64,000 bases of DNA from Castellaniella sp036379515 (GCF_036379515.1 NZ_DASVGN010000003.1:1-64000), one strand, 5' to 3'; positions 51,641-60,961 are shown, counted from the stretch's first letter. Notes: generated by a model from the letters alone, not told the origin. A program made the numbers and translations.

Positions 51641-54226
51641 ATGCTGGATTCTTACCGCACCGAAGCTGCGGCTCGCGAAGCCATCGGCGTCGCGCCACTG
51701 CCACTGACCGCCCAACAAACGGCCGACCTCATCGAACTGCTGAAAAGCCCGCCCGCGGACGAAGCGGAATTCCTGCTGGACTTGTTCACGCACCGTGTGC
51801 CTGCCGGGGTGGACGACGCAGCCAAGGTCAAGGCGTCTTACCTCGCAGCCGTGGCGCTGGGCAAAGAAAAGTGCCCGCTGATCGATGCCAGGCACGCCAC
51901 CGAACTGCTGGGCACGATGCTGGGCGGATTCAACATCAGCGCGCTCGTCGAACTGCTGGATCACGCGGACCTCGCAGCCACGGCTGCTGAAGGATTGAAG
52001 AAGACACTGCTAGTATTCGACGCATTCCACGACATTGAAGAAAAAGCCAAGGCCGGTAACGCACAGGCACAAGCCGTGCTGCAGAGCTGGGCCGATGGTG
52101 AATGGTTCACCAGCCGTCCAGACGTGCCGCAAAGCCTGACGCTGACGGTCTTCAAGGTGACGGGCGAAACCAACACCGACGATCTGTCGCCGGCTCCGGA
52201 CGCCTGGAGTCGGCCAGACATCCCGCTACACGCACTGGCCATGCTCAAAAACGCGCGCGACGGCATCACGCCCGACGTGCCCGGCAAAGTGGGCCCGATC
52301 AAGCTGCTCGACGAACTCAAGGCCAAGGGTCACGTGGTGGCCTACGTCGGCGACGTCGTGGGCACGGGCTCTTCCCGCAAATCGGCAACGAACTCAGTGA
52401 TCTGGCTCACGGGGGAAGACATCCCCTTCGTGCCCAACAAGCGCTTCGGCGGCGTCTGCCTGGGTGGCAAGATCGCGCCCATCTTCTACAACACGATGGA
52501 AGACTCGGGGGCACTGCCCATCGAGTTGGACACCTCGGCCATGAACATGGGCGATGTGATCGAACTGCGCCCCTACGACGGCAAGGCGCTGAAGGACGGT
52601 AAGGTCATCGCCGAATTCAAGCTCAAGTCAGACGTGCTACTGGACGAAGTCCGCGCAGGGGGGCGCATTCCGCTCATCATTGGCCGCGGCCTGACAGCCA
52701 AGGCACGCGCGTCGCTGGGGCTTGCACCTACCACGCTGTTCCGCTTGCCCGACGCACCAGCGAACTCCGGCAAAGGGTTCTCGCTGGCGCAGAAATTGGT
52801 GGGACGGGCCTGCGGTCTTCCCGAGGGCCAAGGCGTGCGCCCAGGAACTTACTGCGAGCCACGCATGACCTCGGTGGGTAGCCAGGACACCACTGGCCCC
52901 ATGACGCGCGACGAACTCAAGGATCTGGCCTGTGTCGGGTTCTCGGCCGATCTGGTCATGCAATCCTTCTGCCACACCGCCGCCTACCCCAAACCGGTGG
53001 ACGTGAAGACACACCATGAACTGCCGGCCTTCATGAGCACGCGCGGCGGCGTGGCCTTGCGCCCAGGCGACGGCATCATCCACTCGTGGTTGAACCGCAT
53101 GCTATTGCCCGACACCGTCGGCACCGGGGGCGACTCCCATACGCGCTTCCCGATCGGCATCAGCTTCCCGGCCGGCTCGGGTCTGGTGGCCTTCGCCGCC
53201 GCCACGGGTGTCATGCCCCTGGATATGCCCGAATCCGTGCTGGTGCGTTTCAAGGGCAGCATGCAGCCCGGCGTCACGCTGCGCGATCTGGTCAACGCCA
53301 TTCCGCTCTACGCGATCAAGAAAGGGCTGTTGACCGTCGAAAAGAAAGGCAAGAAGAATATTTTCTCGGGTCGCATCCTCGAAATCGAGGGCCTGCCCAA
53401 TCTGAAGATCGAACAGGCCTTCGAACTGACCGACGCCTCAGCGGAACGTTCGGCAGCAGGCTGCACGGTGCGCCTGAACAAAGAGCCCATCATCGAATAC
53501 CTGAACAGCAACATCACGCTGCTCAAGTGGATGATCGCCAACGGCTACCAGGATGCTCGCACCTTGGCACGGCGCATCAAGAACATGGAAGCCTGGCTGG
53601 CCAACCCGCAGCTGGTGGAGCCGGATACCAACGCCGACTATGCCGCCATCATCGACATCGACCTGGCTGAAATCCAGGAGCCCATCGTCGCATGCCCGAA
53701 CGACCCCGATGACGTCAAGACGCTGTCGGATGTGGCAGACACGAAGATCGACGAAGTGTTCATCGGCAGCTGCATGACCAACATCGGTCACTTCCGGGCA
53801 GCTGCAAAGCTGCTCGAAGGCCAGCGCGATCTGCCTTCCAAGCTCTGGGTGGCTCCCCCTACCAAGATGGATGCCAGCGAACTCACCAAAGAAGGGCATT
53901 ACGGCACCTTCGGAACGGCTGGCGCTCGCATGGAAATGCCAGGATGCTCGCTGTGCATGGGCAATCAGGCCCAGACCCGCGAAGGTGCCACGGTGTTCTC
54001 GACCAGCACGCGGAACTTCCCCAACCGCATGGGAAAGAACACCAACGTGTTCCTGGGCTCGGCCGAAATGGCAGCCATCTGCTCACGCCTGGGACGCATC
54101 CCGACGCGTGCAGAGTACCTGAAGGACATGGGTGTTCTGGCGGAAGACGGCAGCCGCATCTACCGCTATATGAACTTCGATCAAATTGAGGACTTCACTG
54201 AAGTGGCCAATACGGTCGAAGCCTGA
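51641..54226 (+). CDS. acnB: Aconitate hydratase B
   Basis: An 861-residue AcnB, isomerising citrate and isocitrate and, in the methylcitrate cycle, able to hydrate 2-methylaconitate. N-terminal HEAT-like domain (LPLTAQQTADLIELLKSPPADE) precedes the swivelling domain (TNTDDLSPAPDAWSRPDIP) and the Fe-S catalytic core (GTGGDSHTRFPIGISF, FIGSCMTNIGHFRAAAK, and Cys-containing PGCSLCMGNQAQ). The ATG at 51641 gives the standard start MLDSYR; the upstream frame to 51611 is not needed. It has its own candidate operator and ends at a terminator. Confidence 0.96.
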   Translation: MLDSYRTEAAAREAIGVAPLPLTAQQTADLIELLKSPPADEAEFLLDLFTHRVPAGVDDAAKVKASYLAAVALGKEKCPLIDARHATELLGTMLGGFNISALVELLDHADLAATAAEGLKKTLLVFDAFHDIEEKAKAGNAQAQAVLQSWADGEWFTSRPDVPQSLTLTVFKVTGETNTDDLSPAPDAWSRPDIPLHALAMLKNARDGITPDVPGKVGPIKLLDELKAKGHVVAYVGDVVGTGSSRKSATNSVIWLTGEDIPFVPNKRFGGVCLGGKIAPIFYNTMEDSGALPIELDTSAMNMGDVIELRPYDGKALKDGKVIAEFKLKSDVLLDEVRAGGRIPLIIGRGLTAKARASLGLAPTTLFRLPDAPANSGKGFSLAQKLVGRACGLPEGQGVRPGTYCEPRMTSVGSQDTTGPMTRDELKDLACVGFSADLVMQSFCHTAAYPKPVDVKTHHELPAFMSTRGGVALRPGDGIIHSWLNRMLLPDTVGTGGDSHTRFPIGISFPAGSGLVAFAAATGVMPLDMPESVLVRFKGSMQPGVTLRDLVNAIPLYAIKKGLLTVEKKGKKNIFSGRILEIEGLPNLKIEQAFELTDASAERSAAGCTVRLNKEPIIEYLNSNITLLKWMIANGYQDARTLARRIKNMEAWLANPQLVEPDTNADYAAIIDIDLAEIQEPIVACPNDPDDVKTLSDVADTKIDEVFIGSCMTNIGHFRAAAKLLEGQRDLPSKLWVAPPTKMDASELTKEGHYGTFGTAGARMEMPGCSLCMGNQAQTREGATVFSTSTRNFPNRMGKNTNVFLGSAEMAAICSRLGRIPTRAEYLKDMGVLAEDGSRIYRYMNFDQIEDFTEVANTVEA

Positions 54227-54263
54227 GCCTTCAGCTCCACACCACGGCAGAAGGCTTGCCATC

Positions 54264-54293
54264 AGCCCCGGGGCGTTGCCCCAGGGCTTTTTT
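54264..54293 (+). terminator. Rho-independent terminator of acnB
   Basis: AGCCCCGGGGC (54264-54274) pairs with GCCCCAGGGCT (54278-54288), with one mismatch, around a GTT loop. A T-run to 54293 follows, 37 nt past the acnB stop. Confidence 0.88.
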
Positions 54294-54386
54294 CATGACT
54301 CGGGCAGGCAGTACACTAATACCGTATAGTGCAAGGTCTTCGGTCAACACCGCAGGCGTTGCGCGCACTGCCCAGCCCTTTCTCTC

Positions 54387-55583
54387 ATGCCCTCCCATCC
54401 CCGTCCCCCCGCCCCGTCACGTACTTCGCTGACCTTGATCTCCTTGGCCGAGGCACTTTCGCGCTCCGGCAGTCGCCTCGAGGATCTCTTTTGGGAACAG
54501 AAGCTGGGTGAGGCTCTGGACAAGGCCCTGACGACCCGGCGCGGCCGCACCATAGAAGCCGCGCTCGATCATCTTCTGGAACAGCATTCCGCGGCCTACG
54601 ATGTGCTGGTGGAGCAGGCAGAGACGCATTCAGAATCGACACAGGTGATACACGAAGGGAAACCATGGGATGCGCTTCTCTTTTCTGTCCCATGCCTCGC
54701 GTGGACACGCTATCAGCTGCCCGAGGGGCGGCTCAGAGATGCGCAGGTTCAGCAGGTCTCTGCATTACTGCAAGACGTGATTCTGGCCCCTGAGGCGCAG
54801 GCATGCCTGCTGCCTGAGCTGATCCGCTTCGACCGCCTGCCACAGTCGTTCCGTGAAACTCGCGGCTGGGTGCAGTCCATGGCGCAGCAGACACTCGGCC
54901 AGCGTACCCGCCCCGACATCCACGACGCAGAGTCGCCCGGGGACCTCCTGGCAGATGCGTTTTTCCTGATCGGCGTCATCGTGGTGCCACAGGGCCAGGC
55001 GCTATTTCAATGGCAGTCGACTGACACCGACGCCTCACGGCGTGAGGCCATTACTGCGCGCTGGGCGGAAGGTTGTGCCCAGATCCTCGAGACTACGTTC
55101 ACTGGGTGCAGCATGGAATACCTGCCGCCCGAAGCGTACTACAGCAGCACTCGTCAGGCGGATCAGGCCATCCGGCCGCTGACACTCAAGGCGGCCATCA
55201 CCTGGCTGCAGACAGCCGCACGACTGCCTGTGGCAGACCTGCGCTGCGCGATCGTGGCGTGTGGTGAACAGAACATCGAAGAGTACCGTGTGGGCTTCTG
55301 CACTCGTCAGAGCAACGACGTCATCTACGGCTGTGTCTGGCCAGCCCTGAACCGTGAGGAATCGGTGCCAGACCAGACCCCCGAAGGCCAGGTCGACCCT
55401 TGGGACACCATCGCGGCACTGCTGCGCGAGGCGGGCATCCAGGACATCCGCCGGCTGCCTGGCCTGCAGGCTCTGGAATTCTGCGAAGACTGTGGGGCAC
55501 CGTATTTTCCGAACATGCTGGGAGAAATGCAGCACCCTGAGCTTCCGGAAGAAATCGATCCCGAACCCCTGCAGCTGCACTGA
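54387..55583 (+). CDS. DUF2863-like conserved protein upstream of earP
   Basis: A 398-residue protein I recognise as DUF2863-like, without known function. The N-terminal part has LISLAEALSRSGSRLEDLFWEQ, split as LAEALSRSGSRLEDLFWE, and a helical region AALDHLLEQHSAAYDVL. There is a hydrophobic segment around AFFLIGVIVVPQG and a C-terminal ECxxC-like CEDCGAPYFPN motif, possibly a metal site. It has no signal peptide. It ends 48 nt before earP on the same strand, so it may share a transcript with earP and efp. Family assignment from memory of the sequence pattern. Confidence 0.75.
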   Translation: MPSHPRPPAPSRTSLTLISLAEALSRSGSRLEDLFWEQKLGEALDKALTTRRGRTIEAALDHLLEQHSAAYDVLVEQAETHSESTQVIHEGKPWDALLFSVPCLAWTRYQLPEGRLRDAQVQQVSALLQDVILAPEAQACLLPELIRFDRLPQSFRETRGWVQSMAQQTLGQRTRPDIHDAESPGDLLADAFFLIGVIVVPQGQALFQWQSTDTDASRREAITARWAEGCAQILETTFTGCSMEYLPPEAYYSSTRQADQAIRPLTLKAAITWLQTAARLPVADLRCAIVACGEQNIEEYRVGFCTRQSNDVIYGCVWPALNREESVPDQTPEGQVDPWDTIAALLREAGIQDIRRLPGLQALEFCEDCGAPYFPNMLGEMQHPELPEEIDPEPLQLH

Positions 55584-55631
55584 GCCCGCCACCTGGTGGC
55601 CGGTTTGGCTGATCCGAATACTGGCCCGACC

Positions 55632-56726
55632 ATGGCACCCACCGCGTTCGACATTTTCTGCCGCGTCGTCGACAACTATGGAGATGCAGGGGTGTGCTGG
55701 CGCCTCGCCCGGCAACTCGCAGCCCGAGGACACGTCGTGCGCCTCTGGATCGACGACATGCGTACGCTCGCTCGACTGGTCCCGGCACTGAGTCCGAACG
55801 AGGGTATACAGCAAACTGATGCGGTGCGCGTCCTTCCATGGGAGCTGGCGGCAACGACCCAGCCGCCGTCTGCAGGTGTCGTCGTCGAGGCATTTGCGTG
55901 CGTGCTTCCCGAAAGCTACCAGGCCGCCATGGCAGGGCAGGATTGTCTGTGGATCAACCTCGAGTACCTCAGTGCAGAAACCTGGGTCGAAGGCTGCCAC
56001 GGTTTGCCGTCGCTGCAAGCTAATGGGGTTCCAAAATATTTCTTCTTCCCGGGATTCACACAAAAAACCGGTGGGCTGCTGCGTGAACCGGATCTGCTCG
56101 CACACCGCCTGCAAGCACAGGCGCAAAGCCGACGCGAACGCCTGGAGAATCTGACAGGGCAACGCTGGGCAGACCTTCCGCACGATGCACGGTGTCTGCT
56201 GCTCTTCAGTTATCCGACGGCTCCCTTCGAAGGACTGCAACAGGCGCTCGCCCAAGATTCCCTCCCCAACTGGGTCTTGATACCAGGCCCCACCCCGGAA
56301 GCGCTCTACGACACCGGGGCCCTCAAGGTCAGATCCATCCCTTTCGTGCCCCAAGCACGCTTCGACGAGCTGCTCTGGTGTTGCGACCTGAATTTCGTCC
56401 GGGGAGAAGACTCTCTGGTCCGTTCGCTCTGGGCCGGTGCCCCTGGCATCTGGCAAATTTATCCGCAAGACGACGGAGCTCACCTTGCCAAGCTGGAAGC
56501 CTGGATGGCGTGCATGCGGTGGTCACCCGAGGTATGTGCCGTACAGCGCGCGTGGAACGGAGACGACAATGACGAGATGGCGCGGGCACTGGCGCCCACC
56601 TTGCACACCTCGCAGTGGACCTCATGGGAGAAGCAGAGCCAGACTGCGATGAAGGCACTGGCCACACAGGCCGACTTGGTGAGCCAATTACTGGACTTTT
56701 GCGTGCACCACCAGCAAAAGAGTTAG
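55632..56726 (+). CDS. earP: EarP, EF-P arginine rhamnosyltransferase
   Basis: A 364-residue EarP (DUF2331). EarP transfers rhamnose from dTDP-beta-L-rhamnose to an arginine of elongation factor P. The N-terminal motif DIFCRVVDNYGDAGVCWRLA holds the two Asp residues (14 and 18) corresponding to the catalytic-site Asp pair of the family. The nucleotide-sugar region has FVRGEDSLVRSLWAGAPGIW (visible as RGEDSLVRSLWAGAP). The ATG at 55632 is used instead of the frame start at 55596. efp follows by 45 nt and carries the acceptor Arg32, confirming the pairing. Confidence 0.95.
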   Translation: MAPTAFDIFCRVVDNYGDAGVCWRLARQLAARGHVVRLWIDDMRTLARLVPALSPNEGIQQTDAVRVLPWELAATTQPPSAGVVVEAFACVLPESYQAAMAGQDCLWINLEYLSAETWVEGCHGLPSLQANGVPKYFFFPGFTQKTGGLLREPDLLAHRLQAQAQSRRERLENLTGQRWADLPHDARCLLLFSYPTAPFEGLQQALAQDSLPNWVLIPGPTPEALYDTGALKVRSIPFVPQARFDELLWCCDLNFVRGEDSLVRSLWAGAPGIWQIYPQDDGAHLAKLEAWMACMRWSPEVCAVQRAWNGDDNDEMARALAPTLHTSQWTSWEKQSQTAMKALATQADLVSQLLDFCVHHQQKS

Positions 56727-56771
56727 AATGCGTGGTTTATTTCTTTCGCACTGCCTCGGAATCTTATCTCT

Positions 56772-57329
56772 ATGAAAATCGCACAGGAACTGCGCGTTGG
56801 CAACGTCGTCATGGTCGGCAATGCCCCCCTGGTCGTCCAGAAGGCCGAATACAACAAATCGGGCCGCAACGCCGCCGTCGTCAAGCTGAAATTCAAGAAT
56901 CTGCTCACGGGCAGTCCCAGCGAAGCAGTCTACAAGGCAGACGAAAAATTTGACCAGGTCACGCTCGAAACCAAGGAATGCAGCTACTCCTATTTCGCTG
57001 ACCCGATGTACGTCTTCATGGACGAAGAATACAACCAGCACGAAGTCGAAGCCGACAGCATGGGCGACGCACTCAACTATCTTGAAGAAGGGATGACGGT
57101 CGAAGTCGTGTTCTACGACGGCCGTGCCATTTCTGTTGAGCTGCCCACCATCATCGTGCGCGAAATCATCTACACCGAGCCCGCCGTCAAGGGCGATACT
57201 TCCGGCAAGGTGCTGAAACCCGCCAAGATCAACACGGGGTACGACATTCAGGTGCCGCTGTTCTGCAATATCGGCGACAAGATCGAGATCGACACCCGCA
57301 CCAACGAATACCGCAGCCGCGTCATGTAA
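56772..57329 (+). CDS. efp: Elongation factor P (Arg32 rhamnosylation type)
   Basis: A 185-residue EF-P, which rescues ribosomes stalled at polyproline. The N-terminal loop EYNKSGRNAAVVK carries Arg at position 32, the residue modified by EarP, instead of the Lys of the EpmA-modified type. Three beta-barrel domains are expected; C-terminal VPLFCNIGDKIEIDTRTNEYRSRV is typical. It is directly downstream of earP. A strong terminator follows. Confidence 0.97.
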   Translation: MKIAQELRVGNVVMVGNAPLVVQKAEYNKSGRNAAVVKLKFKNLLTGSPSEAVYKADEKFDQVTLETKECSYSYFADPMYVFMDEEYNQHEVEADSMGDALNYLEEGMTVEVVFYDGRAISVELPTIIVREIIYTEPAVKGDTSGKVLKPAKINTGYDIQVPLFCNIGDKIEIDTRTNEYRSRVM

Positions 57330-57375
57330 AGCGCGATCGGTTTGCCCAGACGCCTGGGCAAATGCTGCAACGACA

Positions 57376-57414
57376 AAAAACCGGGCCAGTTCATAGATGG
57401 CCCGGTTTTTTTGT
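57376..57414 (+). terminator. Rho-independent terminator of efp
   Basis: AAAAAACCGGGCCA and TGGCCCGGTTTTTTT flank a short loop (around GTTCATAGA), 47 nt past the efp stop. A/T runs on both sides allow action on both strands, also for the convergent DUF1178 gene. Confidence 0.9.
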
Positions 57415-57442
57415 TGCCCGCACGTGGCGGTAGTTCAACGGC

Positions 57443-57922
57443 TCACTGCAGGCGGTCGTCATCCAGAATATCGGGAATCGGCATGATGGCAATCCCCTCC
57501 TCGGACAACTCGACACATTCGCGCGCCGAAGCCGTGCCTCGAATCGGCCGCTCTTCGATTTCGCCGCTGTGCATGCGGCGCGCTTCATCGGCGAACTGTG
57601 CTCCGACGTCATCCGTCTGACGCACAATGCGCCGAATCTGTCGCAGCACTTCGGCCTGAAGGCGAGCCAGCTGGTCGCCCGAAGGCGCCGCCACCGTCGC
57701 CTGGCTCTGTGGCAACGCGTCTTTGCGCGCGACAGACTCTGACTTCAAATGGCTGACGTTCAGGTGGGGAGCCGACACCCGACGTATGATGCGCTGACTG
57801 TCGCACACGGGGCAGCGCACCAGCCCTTGTGCAAGCTGCTCATCGTAGGTTTCTGCAGAGGCAAACCAGCCCTCGAAGAGGTGGTCGTGCTCGCAGGCGA
57901 GGTCGAATACTTTTAAGGCCAT
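57443..57922 (-). CDS. DUF1178 family protein
   Basis: A 159-residue DUF1178 protein of unknown function. It starts ALKVFDLACEHDHLFEGWFA (visible as VFDLACEHDHLFEGWF). A CPVCDSQR zinc-ribbon-like pair and Cys of LACEHDH suggest metal binding. The middle is low in hydrophobicity and the C-terminus is acidic. The ATG at 57922 is 2 nt from the end of the thermonuclease gene, so the two are cotranscribed. Start at 57931 is less likely. Confidence 0.88.
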   Translation of the reverse strand: MALKVFDLACEHDHLFEGWFASAETYDEQLAQGLVRCPVCDSQRIIRRVSAPHLNVSHLKSESVARKDALPQSQATVAAPSGDQLARLQAEVLRQIRRIVRQTDDVGAQFADEARRMHSGEIEERPIRGTASARECVELSEEGIAIMPIPDILDDDRLQ

Positions 57923-57924
57923 GA

Positions 57925-58533
57925 TCAGCAAATGGGGCTGGAAGCCCCGGATTCAAGAGCCTTCCAGCACTTCCAGCGCCAATCCCAGGGGGGCACAGGA
58001 TTGGCGTCTTTCCACAGGCCCGCACGCCAGGCACGAGCCTGGCGCTCCAGATCGAGCAAATGAGGATCGCGCAGATATTTCCCGCCGCCTTGCTGATTGG
58101 CCCAAGCCATCCCTGTGGCGACCTGAACCTGGTTGGCGGTACGGCCATCCTTCAGCGGCACATCGCACACGTCACGTCCGTAATGATCTCGCTCGTAGCA
58201 ACGCAAGGTGACGGTATGCCCTGCCACCAATGCGGCCAAGGACTGCCGCGACGCCTGGCCGTAGGGCTGCCCTGGCCGCTTGCGCCCATGCCCGGTCTCG
58301 GGGGCGTCGATACTCGCAAGCCGTATTCTATGGGCAGCCTTTCCTTGCACCTGAATCGTCAGGGTATCGCCATCGGCCACACGCACGACGCGCCCCGTCA
58401 GGGTATAGAGGCTGGCTGCCGCCACAGAGCCAGCCGAAAGGCCCAAGACACAAGCAAGCAGCCACGGCAAGATCCGGAACTGCCGTCCCAGGCGGTCGCG
58501 CACAAAAACCAAGAACGGGGGCGTGGATACCAT
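57925..58533 (-). CDS. Thermonuclease (SNase)-family protein, probably exported or membrane-anchored
   Basis: A 202-residue protein with a hydrophobic segment (LPWLLACVLGLSAGSVAAAS) followed by the nuclease domain. Catalytic motifs are visible: VADGDTLTIQV, IRLASIDAPETG with Arg/Glu/Asp, and YERDHYGRDVCDV with the second Arg. The end DANPVPPWDWR is typical of bacterial homologues. Function is a Ca2+-dependent nuclease fold. An in-frame ATG at 58557 and a frame open to 58611 leave the start uncertain. It overlaps nothing but abuts the DUF1178 start. Confidence 0.82.
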   Translation of the reverse strand: MVSTPPFLVFVRDRLGRQFRILPWLLACVLGLSAGSVAAASLYTLTGRVVRVADGDTLTIQVQGKAAHRIRLASIDAPETGHGRKRPGQPYGQASRQSLAALVAGHTVTLRCYERDHYGRDVCDVPLKDGRTANQVQVATGMAWANQQGGGKYLRDPHLLDLERQARAWRAGLWKDANPVPPWDWRWKCWKALESGASSPIC

Positions 58534-58660
58534 GAGCCTCGAAAACCTACTCTGCATGAACAGATGCCCGAACCGGCGATCAACCCAGAGGGGCCACTCA
58601 CAAGCTCGCAAAGCCCCGATTGTAAGCGGTAAACGCTCTCAGTCCTACGGCACGCCTTCG

Positions 58661-60310
58661 TCAGTCGGGCCAGGCCCGATCCAACAAAGCCGCGCACGCG
58701 GGCTCCAGCAGGTGAGTGCCATATACGGACGCGGATTCGGCGTCCAGCCGACTTTGCACAAACGCGTCCGAGACTGCAGACGGCGCATGACGCAAAAGCA
58801 GATCGGCCTGCACCAGCAACACCAGATCCCGGGCGATGGCGCGCGCCCGATTTTGCTGCTGCTCTTCGTCCTGCTGCAAATCGGACAGCAACCGCTGTGC
58901 CACGCGGCGCAAAGCCGGCACCGCTGCATGCGCACTTGCCAGTCCATCCACCAGCTGGGCCGTCCGCTGTGGGTCCTGGCGTGCGGCCCGCAATACGTCC
59001 AGGCACATGACGTTCCCGGACCCCTCCCAGATGGAGTTCACGGGCGCCTCGCGATAGAAGCGCGGCATGGGTCCGTCCTCGATGTAGCCATTCCCGCCCC
59101 AGACCTCCATGCATTCGGCAACGGCCGCAATCGCACGCTTGCAGACCCAGAACTTTGCGGCAGGGACCAGAATGCGCCGCAGAGCCTGCTCTGCAGGGCT
59201 TTCCGGATGATCAAACGCACTGGCCAGCCGCAACGACAGCGCGGTTGCCGCTTCGCTTTCCAGAACCAGGTCGGCCAGCACCTGCCGCGCAAGCGGCTGA
59301 TCGATCAACAAGCGGTCAAAGGCGCGGCGGTAGCGCGCATGATGCAGCGCCTGCACCAGCGCACCACGCAAAAGAGCCGTACTGCCCAGAAGGCAATCCA
59401 GGCGCGTGTAAGAGGCCATTTCAATGAGAGTGACGATGCCTCGCCCCGGTTCGCCCACTCGCCGCCCCAAGGCTCCGGCAAACTCCACCTCGGCGCTGGC
59501 ATTGGAACGGTTGCCCAACTTGTCCTTGAGCCGCACGATATGGACCGGATTGCGCTGCCCGTCATCAAGCCAACGGGGCACGTAAAAACAGGAGTGCCCG
59601 TCCCGCTCGCGCGCAAGCATGAGGTGCGCATCGGACATCGGAGATGAGAAAAACCACTTGTGGCCCGTGAGCCTGCACCAGTCCGGCTCGCCTGCCACTG
59701 GTTCGGCCTGGCTCGAGTTGCTGCGCAGGTCGGACCCTCCCTGTTTTTCGGTCATCCCCATCCCCACCATCATGGAATGCTTCTCTGCAATGGGACGGTC
59801 CGCGGCGTCATAATCCAACGACGCCAGCTTTGGCTGCAGGGCCGCAAACCAGGTCTCACGCGCCAGTAGCGGGATGGCGGCACTGGTCATGGTGACGGGA
59901 CACAAGGACCCGGCCTCAACCTGTCCATGCATCAGAAAATGTGCTGAGCGAGCCACTTGCGCACCAGGCCCGGGCGCCGTCCACGCGGCGCTATGCAGGC
60001 CCTGTGCGAAAGCCAGCGACAAGAAACGAGACCACGCAGGATGAAAGTCGACGGCGTCTACCCGATGGCCGACACGATCATAGGCGCGCAAGACCGGGAC
60101 CTGCCGATTGGCCTCGGCCGCCTGCCGTCGAAGCTCGCAGGTACCCAGCCGACGCCCCCAGAGCTCCAGCGACGACTCGAATGCCCCGGCCCCTTCTCTG
60201 CGCACACCCTCGACCAGGGCCCGATCATTCAAAAACAGGTTGCAATCTGGCAAATCCGGCACCTGGTTGTCGACCTGATGCGTTGCCTGGCGATCTTCCA
60301 CGGACACCAT
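58661..60310 (-). CDS. aidB: AidB-like acyl-CoA dehydrogenase
   Basis: A 549-residue acyl-CoA dehydrogenase of the AidB type, named for the E. coli adaptive response to alkylation. Recognisable are NQVPDLPDCNLF at the start, CPVTMTSAAIPLL, KQGGSDLRSNSS, the TGHKWFFSSPMSDAHLMLA flavin region and VWGGNGYIEDGPMPRFYREAPVNSIWEGSGNVMCLDV (last part as REAPVNSIWEGSGN). AidB has DNA-binding and weak isovaleryl-CoA dehydrogenase activity in E. coli. Strong AGGAGG lies 5 nt before the ATG. The 3-methyladenine glycosylase nearby (62017) fits an alkylation theme, though it is not in the same operon. Confidence 0.9.
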   Translation of the reverse strand: MVSVEDRQATHQVDNQVPDLPDCNLFLNDRALVEGVRREGAGAFESSLELWGRRLGTCELRRQAAEANRQVPVLRAYDRVGHRVDAVDFHPAWSRFLSLAFAQGLHSAAWTAPGPGAQVARSAHFLMHGQVEAGSLCPVTMTSAAIPLLARETWFAALQPKLASLDYDAADRPIAEKHSMMVGMGMTEKQGGSDLRSNSSQAEPVAGEPDWCRLTGHKWFFSSPMSDAHLMLARERDGHSCFYVPRWLDDGQRNPVHIVRLKDKLGNRSNASAEVEFAGALGRRVGEPGRGIVTLIEMASYTRLDCLLGSTALLRGALVQALHHARYRRAFDRLLIDQPLARQVLADLVLESEAATALSLRLASAFDHPESPAEQALRRILVPAAKFWVCKRAIAAVAECMEVWGGNGYIEDGPMPRFYREAPVNSIWEGSGNVMCLDVLRAARQDPQRTAQLVDGLASAHAAVPALRRVAQRLLSDLQQDEEQQQNRARAIARDLVLLVQADLLLRHAPSAVSDAFVQSRLDAESASVYGTHLLEPACAALLDRAWPD

Positions 60311-60480
60311 CCGAACCTCCTGGAACGCCGCACCGCCCAGCCCGCCTGTCTTTTAGCATCGCAGCCCCGGCCGACGCAGCCACCTTCCCATCACTCCCTT
60401 CAGTCTACGCGTGATCCCCAAGGCGGACCAAGGCCCATGCGAGAACGAGCAGGAGCACCTCTCCCATGCAAGCGCGTAGC

Positions 60481-60486
60481 TACAAT
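60481..60486 (+). promoter_or_regulatory. Weak candidate -10 element ahead of DUF423 gene
   Basis: TACAAT lies 31 nt upstream of the DUF423 ATG in the 206-nt gap between divergent aidB and the DUF423 gene. No convincing -35 was found. The rest of the gap shows no further feature. Confidence 0.3.
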
Positions 60487-60516
60487 GGCTGAACTCTCTC
60501 GTCCTGGAGATTTTCG

Positions 60517-60897
60517 ATGCTTCCCCGCACCCTGATTCTTTGCGGCGCCCTGGCGATGGCGCTGGGCGTTGCCACTGGCGCTTTCGGCGCCCACGGATTG
60601 CGTCGAATGGTGTCGGCAGATCTGCTCTCCGTATGGCAGACAGCGGCCCACTACCAGCTGATCCACGGGCTTGGCCTGCTCGCGCTGGCCGCGCTGTGGC
60701 CCAGGCTCGCACCTGGGCTGGCACTCTGGTCAAGCTGGACCATGCTCCTGGGCATGATCCTCTTCAGCGGCAGTCTGTATGCGCTGGTCCTGACTGGGCA
60801 CAGACTGCTGGGTGCCATCACGCCTGTCGGCGGCGCCCTGCTGATTCTGTCGTGGCTGCTCCTGGCAGGCGCAGCCTGGCGTGGCACAGCCGCCTGA
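60517..60897 (+). CDS. DUF423 family membrane protein (YgdD-like)
   Basis: A 126-residue inner-membrane protein with four predicted hydrophobic segments (ILCGALAMALGVATGAFGAHG, LIHGLGLLALAALW, SSWTMLLGMILFSGSLYAL, PVGGALLILSWLLLAGAAW). The N-terminal GAFGAHGLR and the central WQTAAHYQLIHGLGLL are diagnostic of DUF423. Function is unknown. GGAG lies upstream of the ATG. It stands alone, 64 nt before the deaminase gene on the same strand. Confidence 0.9.
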   Translation: MLPRTLILCGALAMALGVATGAFGAHGLRRMVSADLLSVWQTAAHYQLIHGLGLLALAALWPRLAPGLALWSSWTMLLGMILFSGSLYALVLTGHRLLGAITPVGGALLILSWLLLAGAAWRGTAA

Positions 60898-60961
60898 CTC
60901 CCTGCGCCAGACAAATCGCCACTGCCTATAATTCACTCTCGACAAGTTCGCTTTCAGACAC

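Noticed and set aside
55035..56483. 482-codon minus-strand frame spanning DUF2863 and earP
   Set aside because: Crosses two real genes on the opposite strand and shows no recognisable domain.
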